Source of the DNA: Hyalangium gracile
GTDB lineage: Bacteria; Myxococcota; Myxococcia; Myxococcales; Myxococcaceae
Assembly (NCBI RefSeq): GCF_020103725.1
Contig: NZ_JAHXBG010000029.1
Span: forward strand, 1-64,000
Direction: 5' to 3'
DNA: 64,000 nt
Part shown: piece after piece, positions 8,446-17,464 of the stretch
Layout: every line of letters starts with the position of its first letter
Numbering within the stretch: the first letter of the stretch is position 1
Made by a program: the position numbers and the translations under genes
The notes under the pieces: generated by a model
Database searches by the model: none
Told to the model about the DNA's origin: nothing
Seen by the model: only the letters and a program-made list of their open reading frames with translations

Positions 8446-9560
8446 ACTCGCGTCTGGCCATGCTGGGATTGGGCCTGCTGTGCGCGGCGGGACTGGTCTC
8501 CTCCTGCCGCTTCGACCCGGATCTCAACCGCTTCGCGACCTGCGCCGAGAACGACATGTGCGCTCCGGGCTTCACGTGTCTCAAGGAGGCCGGGCGCTGC
8601 CTGCCCGACTGTGGCGCGTTGGGCCCCTGCCCCATCGAGGAGCCTCCCCTCCCGCTGCCGGATGCGGGGCCGGACGAGGACGGCGGCGTGGATGGGGGCG
8701 TGGATGGGGGAACCGACTCGGGGGTCGACGCAGGCACGGATGGGGGCGTGGACGCAGGCCCCCTCACCCTGGTGACGGCGAAGCTCCCGCTAGGAGTCGA
8801 GGATATCCCCTACTCGGCGCCGCTGGAGGTGCGGGGGGGCACGCCGCCGTACCAGTTCCGGTCCACGAAAGAGCTGCCCGCCTGGCTCTCGTTCGATGGT
8901 GGAGTCCTCTCGGGCAAGCCGCTGCAGGTCGGCACCTACAGCGTGGCCGTCGAGGTCTCGGACTCGAGCGACCCCTCCGTCCAGCGCAGCGCGACCTATG
9001 ACGTGCGGGTGCGCCCCCAGCTGCGAGTCGCGGGCCCGGGGACCCTCGTGGACGGCTACCAGAACACCGCCTACATCGAGACGATCACCGCCACCGGAGG
9101 AATCGGGAACTACTCCTTCTCGATCGCTGGCGGCAACTCCCACCCGGATCTCCGGCTGGGGAACACTGGGAATGTGACGGGCACGCCCGGCCCCACCGGC
9201 ACCTACGTCTTCCGTGTCCAGGTGAAGGACTCGGATCCCGAGGAGCCGCAGGTGGTGGAGCGAGAGCTGAAGCTCGCCATCAAGTCACCGCCGCTGGTGC
9301 TGACGACGGTGGTCTCCACCCAGTCCCTGCCCGACGGGCGCGTGGGGACTCCCTATGAGTACGTGCTGAGGACGAACCCCAGCGCCAACGGCACCTGGAC
9401 CATCAAGGAAGGCGCGCTGCCCGGCGGAATCCGGCTCGATGCCAATCCGCCGACGCTCTCGGGGACGCCCAACGAACGAGGCACGTTCCCCGTGAAGTTC
9501 CAGGTGACGGAAGGCCTGCTGCTGAACGTCGAGGTCCCCCTGGAGATCAGGGTCTACTGA
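8442..9560 (+). CDS. lipoprotein with putative Ig-like repeats
   Basis: 372 residues from the ATG at 8442, which overlaps the previous stop by four bases (ATGA). The lipobox-type signal is LVSSC near residue 21. A Cys-rich stretch (CAENDMCAPGFTC...C, about 32-60) is typical of myxobacterial lipoproteins. An Asp/Gly-rich linker (GVDGGVDGGTDSGVDAG) follows, then three repeats resembling He_PIG/cadherin-like Ig domains (GTPPYQFRSTKELPAWLSFDG type). It is probably a surface binding protein in the caspase operon. Confidence 0.75.
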   Translation: MNSRLAMLGLGLLCAAGLVSSCRFDPDLNRFATCAENDMCAPGFTCLKEAGRCLPDCGALGPCPIEEPPLPLPDAGPDEDGGVDGGVDGGTDSGVDAGTDGGVDAGPLTLVTAKLPLGVEDIPYSAPLEVRGGTPPYQFRSTKELPAWLSFDGGVLSGKPLQVGTYSVAVEVSDSSDPSVQRSATYDVRVRPQLRVAGPGTLVDGYQNTAYIETITATGGIGNYSFSIAGGNSHPDLRLGNTGNVTGTPGPTGTYVFRVQVKDSDPEEPQVVERELKLAIKSPPLVLTTVVSTQSLPDGRVGTPYEYVLRTNPSANGTWTIKEGALPGGIRLDANPPTLSGTPNERGTFPVKFQVTEGLLLNVEVPLEIRVY

Positions 9561-9579
9561 CCGCGGACCGGTACGCCGC

Positions 9580-9993
9580 TCAGGCCTGCCCCACGGGCGG
9601 ACGGAAGACGCGCAGCAGGTGCTGGGCGAGCACCTCCTCCAGGGACTCCTTGAGCGCGCAGAGCACCTGGTGCAGGCCCTCGGCGGACTCGGGGACGCTG
9701 CGCAGATCGCGCACGCGCTCGTGCGAGCCGTCGAAGACACGCAGGCTCCCTGGCACCAGCGCGATGACGGCCTGGCCGGGGTGGCGCTTGCGCAGCAGGG
9801 CGAGGAAGAGGGGGTGGTCCTCGTCGGGTCGGCGCAGGTCCACCACGACGACGGCCGGAGGCGTGGAGGCAATGGAGGAGAGCGCGGCGTCCGCATCCTC
9901 GGCAGCACGGACCTTCACCTCGGGCTCCGCGAGGAACCGCTGGAGCAGATCGCGCGAGGCGCGGTGTGGGCTGACGACGAGGACGTGACGCAT
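9580..9993 (-). CDS. receiver-like protein
   Basis: 137 residues from the ATG at 9993 (MRHVLVVSPHRASRDLL); an upstream in-frame start adds 13 unlikely residues. It looks like a single REC domain. The presumed phospho-acceptor Asp is in VVVVDLRRPDED, but the usual acidic pair after beta-1 is replaced (VVSPHRASRD), so phosphorylation may be weak or absent. The C-terminus is an added helical region. It sits 47 bases downstream of rmuC on the same strand and may share its transcript. Confidence 0.7.
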   Translation of the reverse strand: MRHVLVVSPHRASRDLLQRFLAEPEVKVRAAEDADAALSSIASTPPAVVVVDLRRPDEDHPLFLALLRKRHPGQAVIALVPGSLRVFDGSHERVRDLRSVPESAEGLHQVLCALKESLEEVLAQHLLRVFRPPVGQA

Positions 9994-10040
9994 GGAGGGA
10001 AGCAGGTAACCGCAGCCCCAGGCTCCGGGCAAGCCCGGGT

Positions 10041-11486
10041 TCAGCTTTCGGGCAGTCCTGCCTGCTCGGCGAGGAGAGGGTCCAGCTCGGGGGCGCGCAG
10101 CGAGCGGGTTCCGGAATTCAGCGTGGGGAGGCCGGGCAGGTCCTCTCCGGCCGCGGCGCCCAGCTCCTTGAAGCGCCGGGCGCCGGGGAGCACGCGCACC
10201 TCCAGCGAGCCCACGGTGGTGTTGTAGGCGTCCACGGCGCGGTCCAGGTTCTTGCCCAGCTCCGCGAAGTGCCGGGCGAGTGTCCGAATCCGGTCATACA
10301 GCGTGCGCCCCAGCTCGCGGATCTCCTGGGCATTGCGAGCCACGTTCTCCTGGCGCCAGCCGTAGGCCACCGCGCGCAGCAGGGCGATGAGGGTGGTAGG
10401 GGTGGAGAGGATGACCTGGCGCTCCACGCCGGCCTCGATGAGGGCGGGGTCCTGCTCCAGGGCGGCGCTGAAGAACGTCTCGCCGGGCAGGAACATCACC
10501 ACGAACTCGGGGGCGGAGGGGAACTGCTCCCAGTAGGCCTTGTCGCCCAGGGCCTTGAGGTGGGCGCGAGTCTGGGCCGCGTGCTCTCGCAGCTTCGCCA
10601 GACGCGTGGCGTCATCGCGGGCCTCCAGCGCCTCGAGGTACGCCTGGAGCGGCGCCTTGGAGTCGACGACGACGCTCTTCCCACCGGGCAGGCGCACCAC
10701 GAGGTCCGGCCGCAGGCGCCCGCGCTCGCTGGTGACGGTCTCCTGCTGGACGAAGTCGCAGCACTCCACCATGCCGGCCATCTCCACCACGCGCCGCAGC
10801 TGGATCTCCCCCCACCGGCCACGCACGGTGGGAGCGCGCAGGGCGCCCACGAGGCTGGCCGTCTCGGCGCGCAGGGCCTCCTGGGTGGAGGCGAGCGCCT
10901 GGAGCTGCTGCGCGAGCCCGCCATAGGCCTGGGCGCGGGCCTGCTCGAGCTGGCCCACCTGGACATCCACCTTCTCGAGGGACTCGCGCAGGGGCTTCAC
11001 CAGCTCCTCGATCTTCCGCTCGCGCTGGGCCAGGTCGGTGCGAGCGCCCTCCTGGAAGCGCGAGAGCTGGAGCTGGGCCAGCTCGAGGAAGGACTGGCTG
11101 TTCATCCGCAGCGCGTCCGCGGAGAGCGCCTTGAAGGACTGGGCCAGCTCATCCCGAGCGTCGGTGAGCAGCTCCAGCTTCTCCTCCATGGCCCTGCGCT
11201 CCTCGGTCCTGGCGGCCATGAGCGAGGACAGCCGCACCTCCAGCTCGGAGCAGGACTCCTGGAGCTGGCGGGCGCGCAGGCGCTCGGCGTCCAGGGCGCG
11301 GCGCAGCTCCTGGACTTCCGCCTCACGGCCTCGGAGGCGCTCGGCGAGGGTGGCACGCTCGGCCTCCCCCTCCATCCGGACCAGCCGGGTTGCGTGATTC
11401 AGGCGCCCCTGGAGGAGCAGCCACGTCAGGCCGACACCGAGCAGGCAGCCGACGACCAGCAGAGCGAGGGGAAGAACGAGGGCCAT
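10041..11486 (-). CDS. rmuC: DNA recombination protein RmuC
   Basis: 481 residues. An N-terminal membrane anchor ([21 protein letters not shown]) is followed by a long coiled coil (about 35-200). The RmuC nuclease-like domain covers about 210-410, with signatures [37 protein letters not shown] and [25 protein letters not shown]. RmuC proteins limit DNA inversions and have a predicted restriction-endonuclease-like fold (family knowledge). Length and motif order are normal. Confidence 0.93.
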   Translation of the reverse strand: MALVLPLALLVVGCLLGVGLTWLLLQGRLNHATRLVRMEGEAERATLAERLRGREAEVQELRRALDAERLRARQLQESCSELEVRLSSLMAARTEERRAMEEKLELLTDARDELAQSFKALSADALRMNSQSFLELAQLQLSRFQEGARTDLAQRERKIEELVKPLRESLEKVDVQVGQLEQARAQAYGGLAQQLQALASTQEALRAETASLVGALRAPTVRGRWGEIQLRRVVEMAGMVECCDFVQQETVTSERGRLRPDLVVRLPGGKSVVVDSKAPLQAYLEALEARDDATRLAKLREHAAQTRAHLKALGDKAYWEQFPSAPEFVVMFLPGETFFSAALEQDPALIEAGVERQVILSTPTTLIALLRAVAYGWRQENVARNAQEIRELGRTLYDRIRTLARHFAELGKNLDRAVDAYNTTVGSLEVRVLPGARRFKELGAAAGEDLPGLPTLNSGTRSLRAPELDPLLAEQAGLPES

Positions 11487-11588
11487 AGAGGGCCTGGGCC
11501 GTTAGCACACCGGTCTGACATGCCCCTGTTCCACCCTTGGAGGGAGTGGCGCCGGGGCGTGGAAAAGGCTACTCACCAGGTTCTACGG

Positions 11589-12968
11589 ATGGCGACGGAG
11601 CTCCACTTCGACTGCGGCACGCTGGTTGCGCCCACGCTCCCGGATGATGCCCGGTTGCGGGCGCTCTTCCAGAAAGACGCCCGTACAGGGGTATATCGGG
11701 CGGCGGCCTGGCGCTACCGGGAGGCGGTGCTGCGGCTGCGGGAGCTGGGCGAGCCGTACGAGGACCGGGCGCGGCGCTTCGAGCCGGTGGACCTGAAGCT
11801 GACGGTCCCCATCGAGCCCTTCCCGCACCAGCGCGAGGCGCTCGAGGCCTGGCGGCAGGCGGGCAGCCGGGGGGTGGTGGAGTTGCCGACGGGCTCGGGC
11901 AAGACGCTGCTGGCGGTGCTGGCCATCGCGCACCTGAAGCGGCCCACGCTGGTGGTGGTGCCGACGCTGGACCTGATGGCGCAGTGGCAGCAGGTGCTGG
12001 AGAAGCACCTGGGGGTGAAGGTGGGGCTGCTGGGCGGAGGGGTGATGGACCGGCAGCCGCTGACGGTGACGACGTACGACTCGGCGACGGCGCAGACGGA
12101 GTTCCACGGCAACTGCTTCGGCCTGCTCATCTGTGACGAGTGCCACCACCTGCCAGCGCCGAGCTACCGCTTCATCGCGGAGGGCTCGCTGGCGCCGTAC
12201 CGGCTGGGGCTGTCGGCGACGCTGGAGCGCACGGACGGAGGCGAGCGCGTCTGCGAGGAGCTGCTGGGCCCCCGGGTGTACCACGTGGACATCCGCGAGC
12301 TGCAGGGGCGCTACCTGGCGCCGTACGAGGTGCAGCGCATCGAGGTGCCGCTGAGCCCCGAGGAGAAGGCAAGGTACGACGAGGCGCGCGCTCTCTACAT
12401 CGGCTTCCTGAGGAAGAACGGCATCTCCCTGGCGGCGCCGGAGGGCTTCGCGAGGTTCCTGGCGCAGAGCCAGCGCAGCGACGAGGGCCGCGCGGCCTAC
12501 CGGGGCTACCGCGAGCAGAAGCGCATCGCGCTGACGTCCTCGGCGAAGATGGACGTGCTCTGGCACATCCTCATGAAGCACCGGGAGGACCGGGTGCTGG
12601 TCTTCACGGAGGACAACGAGACGGTGTTCACGCTGGCGCGGCGCCTGCTGCTGCCGGCCATCACGCACCACACGACGGTGCCCGAGCGCAAGGCCCTGCT
12701 CACCGCCTTCGCGAGCGGAGAGCTGCCGGTGCTGCTCACCTCGAAGGTGCTCAACGAGGGCGTGGACGTACCGGACGCGCGCGTGGGGGTGGTGCTCAGC
12801 GGCAGCGGCAGTGTGCGCGAGCACGTGCAGCGGCTGGGACGCATCCTCCGCCAGCGGCCGGGAAAGCGCGCGCTCCTGTACGAAGTGTGCTCGGCGCAGA
12901 CGGCGGAGAGCGGCATCAGCGAGCGGCGCAGGCAGCACCGGGCCTACCAGGAGAGCGAGCCGTGCTGA
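11589..12968 (+). CDS. XPB-type SF2 DNA helicase
   Basis: 459 residues from the ATG at 11589; the frame stays open far upstream but only as antisense of rmuC. SF2 motifs: Walker A PTGSGKT (about residue 100), DECHH box (about 182), SATLERTDGG (motif III), and motif VI QRLGRILRQRPGK near the end. An N-terminal damage-recognition-like region precedes the helicase core, as in short prokaryotic XPB proteins. In XPB homologues the helicase opens DNA around lesions. The next gene is a DUF790/Bax1 protein with a 7-base overlap, matching the archaeal XPB-Bax1 repair pair. Confidence 0.88.
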   Translation: MATELHFDCGTLVAPTLPDDARLRALFQKDARTGVYRAAAWRYREAVLRLRELGEPYEDRARRFEPVDLKLTVPIEPFPHQREALEAWRQAGSRGVVELPTGSGKTLLAVLAIAHLKRPTLVVVPTLDLMAQWQQVLEKHLGVKVGLLGGGVMDRQPLTVTTYDSATAQTEFHGNCFGLLICDECHHLPAPSYRFIAEGSLAPYRLGLSATLERTDGGERVCEELLGPRVYHVDIRELQGRYLAPYEVQRIEVPLSPEEKARYDEARALYIGFLRKNGISLAAPEGFARFLAQSQRSDEGRAAYRGYREQKRIALTSSAKMDVLWHILMKHREDRVLVFTEDNETVFTLARRLLLPAITHHTTVPERKALLTAFASGELPVLLTSKVLNEGVDVPDARVGVVLSGSGSVREHVQRLGRILRQRPGKRALLYEVCSAQTAESGISERRRQHRAYQESEPC

Positions 12969-14176
12969 CCCGGGACCTGCTGCTCTTCCGAGTCCGGGAG
13001 GGAAGGCTGCGCCCCTCCTTCATCAAGCGGGACGATGCGGAGCTGCTGGCGCTGGCCCGGGAGCTCATCGCCGAGGTGGACGGAGCGAAGGGCCAGACGC
13101 GGGACGACGTGGAGGAGACGCTCTCGCTCAGGGCCGGCGCCTTCACCCGTCCCCGCGTGGCGAGAGGGCTGGTGAAGCTGCTGCTGGACCGGGCGCAGTT
13201 CGACGAGGCCGTGGAAGGCGTGGCGCAGACACGCTGGGAGCGCTTCCAGCTCGCCGCGCGGGTGCTGCGCGAGCTGCCCCCGGACGCATCCGTGGAGGCG
13301 TACGAGGCCCGGCTCGCGGAGGCATTGCCGGCGCCGCTGCCCGACATCCGCGAGGCGCTCTATGCGGACCTGCCAGGTCACCGTCGCCTGCTGGGCTGGG
13401 AGGTCCTCACGCCACCCGACCTGCTGGATCGCTACAACCTGGCGCTGGCGCAGGGCCCGCTGCTCGGAGCAAGACGCCTCACCCTGCGCGCGCGGTCACC
13501 GGAACTGCTGCGCGTGAGGAAGCTGCTGCGCTGGCTGAAGTTCTGCCGGCTGGTGGCGGAGGTGCGTCGAGACGGTGAGGACTGGGCCCTGGAAGTCGAA
13601 GGTCCAGGGGCACTGCTCTCGTTGCAGAAGAAGTACGGGCTGCAGCTGGCGAGCTTCCTCTCGGTGGTGCCGGTGCTGGAGCGCTGGGAGCTGATGGCGG
13701 AGGTAGAGGCGAGCGCCCGCAAGCGGGCCACGCTGGTGCTGGACCACCGGGATCCGCTGGTGTCGCTGCTGCCGGCGGCGCTCGGCCACATTCCGCCCGA
13801 GGTGGCCACGCTGGCGGAGGGCTTCGAGGACGCGGAGTGGGAGCTGGACCTCACGCCGCTGCCGCGCCACATGGGAGCCGCCGGGCTGTGCGTGCCGGAC
13901 CTCACCTTCCGCCACCGGAAGAAGCGGCGCGAGGTGGCGCTGGAGCTCTTCCACGCGTGGCATGCGGGGCCACTGGAGCGAAGGCTCCGGGAGCTGCGCT
14001 CCAGACCGGACCCGGGGCTGCTACTGGGAGTGGACCGGGCGCTGGCACGGGGCGAGGAGCGGGAGGCGCTGGAGGCCCACCCTCAGGTGGTGCTCTTCAA
14101 CGGATTCCCCTCCGCGCGGCGACTGCGCGAGCGTCTGACCCGGCTCGTCGAGGAGCCAGGGCCGGCAGGAGCCTGA
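12962..14176 (+). CDS. DUF790/Bax1-like nuclease, XPB partner
   Basis: 404 residues. The GTG at 12962 gives the characteristic N-terminus LTRDLLLFRVREGRLRPSFI and overlaps the helicase stop by seven bases. The C-terminal part has a PD-(D/E)xK-like nuclease core: PDLTFRH (Asp about 312) then REVALELFHAWH (Glu about 327) as the presumed metal ligands, followed by a later FNGF. In archaea Bax1 is a structure-specific nuclease that binds and stimulates XPB (family knowledge). The translational coupling here argues for the same complex in this bacterium. Confidence 0.85.
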   Translation: MLTRDLLLFRVREGRLRPSFIKRDDAELLALARELIAEVDGAKGQTRDDVEETLSLRAGAFTRPRVARGLVKLLLDRAQFDEAVEGVAQTRWERFQLAARVLRELPPDASVEAYEARLAEALPAPLPDIREALYADLPGHRRLLGWEVLTPPDLLDRYNLALAQGPLLGARRLTLRARSPELLRVRKLLRWLKFCRLVAEVRRDGEDWALEVEGPGALLSLQKKYGLQLASFLSVVPVLERWELMAEVEASARKRATLVLDHRDPLVSLLPAALGHIPPEVATLAEGFEDAEWELDLTPLPRHMGAAGLCVPDLTFRHRKKRREVALELFHAWHAGPLERRLRELRSRPDPGLLLGVDRALARGEEREALEAHPQVVLFNGFPSARRLRERLTRLVEEPGPAGA

Positions 14177-14194
14177 GCCGACCCCGGAGGGAGG

Positions 14195-14575
14195 TCAGCC
14201 GTTGTTGCCGCCCCGACTGGGGCGGAAGTTGGCGGCCAGGACACTGAGCAGCCGGATGGAGCTGCGGTCCAGCTGGCGGGCGCGCCGCATGAGCCGGCGC
14301 AGCTCGGAGGGCTCTCCATGGTCCGAGGGCGGCTCGGCGACCCACTTCACGTCCTGGGAGGGCTTGAGGCCGAGCGCCTCGTCCGCGGAGATGGAGAGCA
14401 CGACGCACAGCCGGCGAAAGGTCTGGATGCTCGGGAGCATGTGGCCGCGCTCGAGACGACCATAGACTTCGCTCGCAATGCCAATGCGCTCGGCGACGTC
14501 GGCCTGCGTGAGATTGAGGCGCTGTCGGGCGAGGCGTGCTGCCCCTCCGAGCCTGGAGGCGAGGGTCTTTTCCAT
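14195..14575 (-). CDS. XRE-family transcriptional regulator
   Basis: 126 residues from the ATG at 14575; an upstream TTG would add 19 weak residues. The helix-turn-helix is at about 15-65 (LNLTQADVAERIGIASEVYGRLERGHMLPSIQTFRRLCVVL), a textbook Cro/CI-type HTH. The tail (about 75-126) is Arg-rich with no recognised domain. A palindrome sits just upstream of the start (14583-14595) and may be its own operator. It is convergent with the nuclease gene and divergent from the receiver-like gene at 14701. Confidence 0.85.
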   Translation of the reverse strand: MEKTLASRLGGAARLARQRLNLTQADVAERIGIASEVYGRLERGHMLPSIQTFRRLCVVLSISADEALGLKPSQDVKWVAEPPSDHGEPSELRRLMRRARQLDRSSIRLLSVLAANFRPSRGGNNG

Positions 14576-14582
14576 GTTCGTT

Positions 14583-14595
14583 AACCCAACGGGTT
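14583..14595. promoter_or_regulatory. palindrome next to the XRE start
   Basis: AACCC-AAC-GGGTT is a perfect 5-bp inverted repeat eight bases upstream of the regulator ATG, in the divergent gap. Placement suits an autoregulatory operator for a Cro/CI-type protein. Only one copy is seen. Confidence 0.45.
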
Positions 14596-14700
14596 CGCCT
14601 ATGTCGATATGACTTGCAGGGTTGGCTTCCAAGAACTCGGCGGGTAGGCTTCATTCAATCTGACCAGGTGAGTCACATTGCCCGGGGAGGTGTGATCGGT

Positions 14701-15105
14701 ATGGTGCGAACGAAGCTGCCCTCGTTTCTCTTCGTGGATCAGGACCCGCAGTGGCTGGCGGCGCTGCGCAGGGCCAGTAGAGACCTGCCAGGTCCCAAGC
14801 ACTTCGCGCGCAGCGCGGAGGAGGCCATGGACCTCTTGCGGGCCCACGAGCCCGCGGTGGTGGTCAGCGGCTACGGCCTGCCCGAGGAGGACGGGCTGAG
14901 CCTGCTGGAGCGGATGAAGGAGGAGGACCCGCGCGTCGCCTGCGTGCTCCACACGGCCCATCCGCCCCGGCTGCTGCCGGGCACGCGAGGCATCGCGCTG
15001 GTGGAGAAGGGCACGGCGCCGGGGATGCTGCAGGCGGTGCTGAACGCGCTCTGGGTGGCGCTCACGGGAAGGTCGCCCACATCCGTCCAGCGCTATCTGA
15101 TGTGA
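14701..15105 (+). CDS. degenerate receiver (pseudo-response regulator)
   Basis: 134 residues, a stand-alone REC domain. The acidic pocket is present (FVDQDPQW, about 10-17) and the conserved Lys is in ALVEKGTAP (about 100-108). The phospho-acceptor position after beta-3 reads VVVSGYGLPEEDG: where active receivers have Asp before Y-x-M-P, there is Gly. It is therefore likely phosphorylation-independent. It has no output domain. It lies divergent to the XRE gene and convergent to the thioesterase gene. Confidence 0.78.
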   Translation: MVRTKLPSFLFVDQDPQWLAALRRASRDLPGPKHFARSAEEAMDLLRAHEPAVVVSGYGLPEEDGLSLLERMKEEDPRVACVLHTAHPPRLLPGTRGIALVEKGTAPGMLQAVLNALWVALTGRSPTSVQRYLM

Positions 15106-15117
15106 GGACCCGACGTA

Positions 15118-15906
15118 TCAGGTTGGAGCGGGAAACCAGCGGCTCAGGGTCCGCTCCACGGCCTCGCGCAGCACGTCCGCGGCGGAGTGGATGAAGAAGT
15201 GACCGCCGGGGATGATCTGAAGCGAGAAGTCCTGGGTGGTGTAGTCGCGCCACGTCTGCAGGGACTCGGGGGTGGGCTGCCGGTCCTCCGTGCCTCCCCA
15301 GACGGCCATGGGCACGGAGAGCGGGGCCTCCTCGGGGTGGACGAACGTGTCCAGCATCTCGAAGTCGGCGCGCACCATGGGCAGCAGCAGCTCCATGAGC
15401 TCCCGGTTGGCGAGCACCTGAGGGGGAGCGGCGCCATAGCGGCGGAGCTCCCCGATGAGGCCCTCGTCCGACAGGGTGTAGGTATTGCGGGGCCGCCACA
15501 GCTTGGGCGGCAGGCCGGCGGCCATCATCACCCCTCGCGGAGAGGGAGCGCCCGAGCGCCGCAGCCAGTACGACAGCATGAGGGAGATGACGGTGCCCAG
15601 GCTGTAGCCGAAGAAGGCGAACGGCCGGTCCAGCAGGGGCAGCATGACGGGGCCGAGCGTGTCGACGAGCGCGGAGACCCTCCGGAAGGGAGGCTCATGG
15701 AAGCGCGTCTCGCGCCCGGGGTACTGGACGGCGATCACCTCCACGGAGGGGCCGAGGCTCGCCCAGCGATGGAGGACGGAGGCGGAGCCCCCGGCGAACG
15801 GGAAGCAGAACAGGCGCAGCCGAGCTCCAGGTTGGGGCTTCCAATACGGGAACCACGCCTTGGTGGCCGCGCTGGTCGGCCCCGTCCCGCCGTGTGCGAC
15901 CGTCAT
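15118..15906 (-). CDS. type II thioesterase (NRPS/PKS proofreading)
   Basis: 262 residues from the ATG at 15906, which overlaps the MbtH gene stop by four bases. It is an alpha/beta hydrolase of the GrsT/SrfAD family: [11 protein letters not shown] (about 34-44), nucleophile elbow GYSLG (Ser about 100), GGTEDRQP (acid) and GGHFFIHS (His). Such enzymes clear misprimed or stalled carrier proteins. The coupled MbtH gene indicates an NRPS role. No NRPS is adjacent; the nearest one starts about 34 kb away at 50510 and itself lacks a thioesterase. Confidence 0.9.
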   Translation of the reverse strand: MTVAHGGTGPTSAATKAWFPYWKPQPGARLRLFCFPFAGGSASVLHRWASLGPSVEVIAVQYPGRETRFHEPPFRRVSALVDTLGPVMLPLLDRPFAFFGYSLGTVISLMLSYWLRRSGAPSPRGVMMAAGLPPKLWRPRNTYTLSDEGLIGELRRYGAAPPQVLANRELMELLLPMVRADFEMLDTFVHPEEAPLSVPMAVWGGTEDRQPTPESLQTWRDYTTQDFSLQIIPGGHFFIHSAADVLREAVERTLSRWFPAPT

Positions 15907-16121
15907 GACTTGGACTTCTGCTCCTCCATGCGCTTGCGAAGACTCAGCGGGCGCATGTCCGTCCAGACCTCCTTGATATAGGCGAGGCACTCGTCCTTGG
16001 TGCCCTGCTTACCGGCATCCTTCCAGCCCAGGGCGTTCTCACGGTCCGCGGGCCAGATGGAGTACTGCTCCTCGTGGTTGATGACCACCTTGTACTGCGT
16101 CTTGTCGTCCTCGCCGCTCAT
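15903..16121 (-). CDS. MbtH-like NRPS chaperone
   Basis: 72 residues with the family signature: [10 protein letters not shown] (about 15-24), [18 protein letters not shown], and [10 protein letters not shown] near the C-terminus. MbtH proteins bind adenylation domains and are needed for their folding or activity. A GGAGG ribosome site lies just upstream of the ATG. It is first in a two-gene unit with the thioesterase. It may serve an A domain encoded elsewhere, including the one in the 50510-60370 gene. Confidence 0.95.
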   Translation of the reverse strand: MSGEDDKTQYKVVINHEEQYSIWPADRENALGWKDAGKQGTKDECLAYIKEVWTDMRPLSLRKRMEEQKSKS

Positions 16122-16234
16122 GGTTGCCTCCGCGGGCCTGATATCGCCAGCCGGCGCATTCTACAGATCTCGGGTCGGGATCCGACATCGATCCTGCATG
16201 GCCGGTGGGTCCGGGAGGCCAGGAAGCCGAGCCG

Positions 16235-17335
16235 TCACAGCAGGTTCATATAGGCGATGATGTCCTGCTTGTCCTGGGGGCTGAGGAGGATGCCGCGCGG
16301 AGCGAGGACGGCGGTGTAGTGGTCCAGCACGTCGCCCAGCGTCTTGGCCACGTTGTCGTGGAAGTAGGGCGCCGTGTTCTTGATGTTCCGCAGCGAGCCC
16401 ATCTTGAAGAAGTTGAAGTCCTCGAGGCGGCCGGTGATGAGGAAGCGGCCGGGATCGGGCGAGACGCGAACCTCGGACAGCCCATCCGGGCGCCGGATGA
16501 GGAACGTCTGGAGCGGATACAAGGCGAGGTTGGTCTCCGAGACGAACGCGTTGGAGAAGCGGGAGCCGGGAGGCTGACCGAGGAGGTTCCGAGGCCCCGT
16601 CTCGTTGAGCAGGGGACCGCTGTGGCACTGGCCGCAGGCGCCGTCGGGCTGGAAGAAGGCGCGGCCCCGCTTCTCGGACTCGGTGTTGCCCTCGGGGAGC
16701 GCCGGAGCCACACCCGTGTCCGCGTAGTCCCGCATGGCCTGGGAGGAGAACAGCTGCTGCTCGAAGGAGGCGATCTGCGCCAGCTCCCCGGAGGTGGGCG
16801 TCCGCCTGGCCTGGGCGTGCCCCATGATGGCGCTGTGGGCCTGACTGGTGAGGGTGGGCTCGCGGCCATCGGCCATCAGCACGGGATCCAGCGCGGGGGT
16901 GTCGAGGGTGCTCGGGATGCCTCGAGCCACGGTGACCTGGGAGGCGAAGGGGTTGAGCAGCAGCCGGGTGTTCGAGGGCAGCGGGAGCGACACGAGGATG
17001 GTCGCGTCCTTGAGCAGCCGGAGGTAGGTCAGGCCCGTGACGCCATCATCGCTGTCGAGGGCGCGGAACATGGGATCGTTCCGGTTGCTCGCGTAGCGCG
17101 ACTGGAGCTCCGCCGGAGAGACGGTGCCGGTGGCCAGGCTGTGGCACGTCTCGCAGGTGCGCCCGTTGCCGCCGAAGGTCTCCTGCCGGAAGAGGGCCTC
17201 CCCAGGGGTGGAGAGGCGGGTCCGGGACGCTCCCACCTCCGCCGCGTCGGTGGGGGCCAGGCCTCCGCAGCCCGTGGTGAACAGCAAGGTGGCCAGCACG
17301 GCCTGCCGGATCCGCTTCGTCGCGCTCTGTGCCAT
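16235..17335 (-). CDS. di-haem cytochrome c lipoprotein (MauG/CcpA-like)
   Basis: 366 residues. Lipoprotein signal LLFTTGCGG (about 17-25). Two haem c sites, CETCH (about 61-65) and CGQCH (about 235-239), as in the cytochrome c peroxidase/MauG family. Family members reduce H2O2 or oxidise a protein substrate in the periplasm. The two-domain layout and length fit, although I cannot place the axial Met or His ligands with certainty. It stands alone, 113 bases upstream of mbtH in the reverse direction. Confidence 0.85.
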   Translation of the reverse strand: MAQSATKRIRQAVLATLLFTTGCGGLAPTDAAEVGASRTRLSTPGEALFRQETFGGNGRTCETCHSLATGTVSPAELQSRYASNRNDPMFRALDSDDGVTGLTYLRLLKDATILVSLPLPSNTRLLLNPFASQVTVARGIPSTLDTPALDPVLMADGREPTLTSQAHSAIMGHAQARRTPTSGELAQIASFEQQLFSSQAMRDYADTGVAPALPEGNTESEKRGRAFFQPDGACGQCHSGPLLNETGPRNLLGQPPGSRFSNAFVSETNLALYPLQTFLIRRPDGLSEVRVSPDPGRFLITGRLEDFNFFKMGSLRNIKNTAPYFHDNVAKTLGDVLDHYTAVLAPRGILLSPQDKQDIIAYMNLL

Positions 17336-17464
17336 CGCACGTCTCTCTGAAATGAGTGTCTGAACTCATTTGCGTCGAGACGGTGAAATTGGATCTTTGC
17401 GCGAATTCTGATGTTCCGTGGGTTCCCGGGTCAGCGGCGCCCCACCCGGATAATTGCCCCAGGC

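Noticed and set aside
10269-11588. N-terminal extension of the XPB helicase
   Set aside because: It is the antisense of rmuC and has no helicase or domain features; the ATG at 11589 starts the real protein.
16122-16234. A promoter or riboswitch for mbtH
   Set aside because: Only the GGAGG ribosome site is convincing; no conserved fold or promoter pair could be read.
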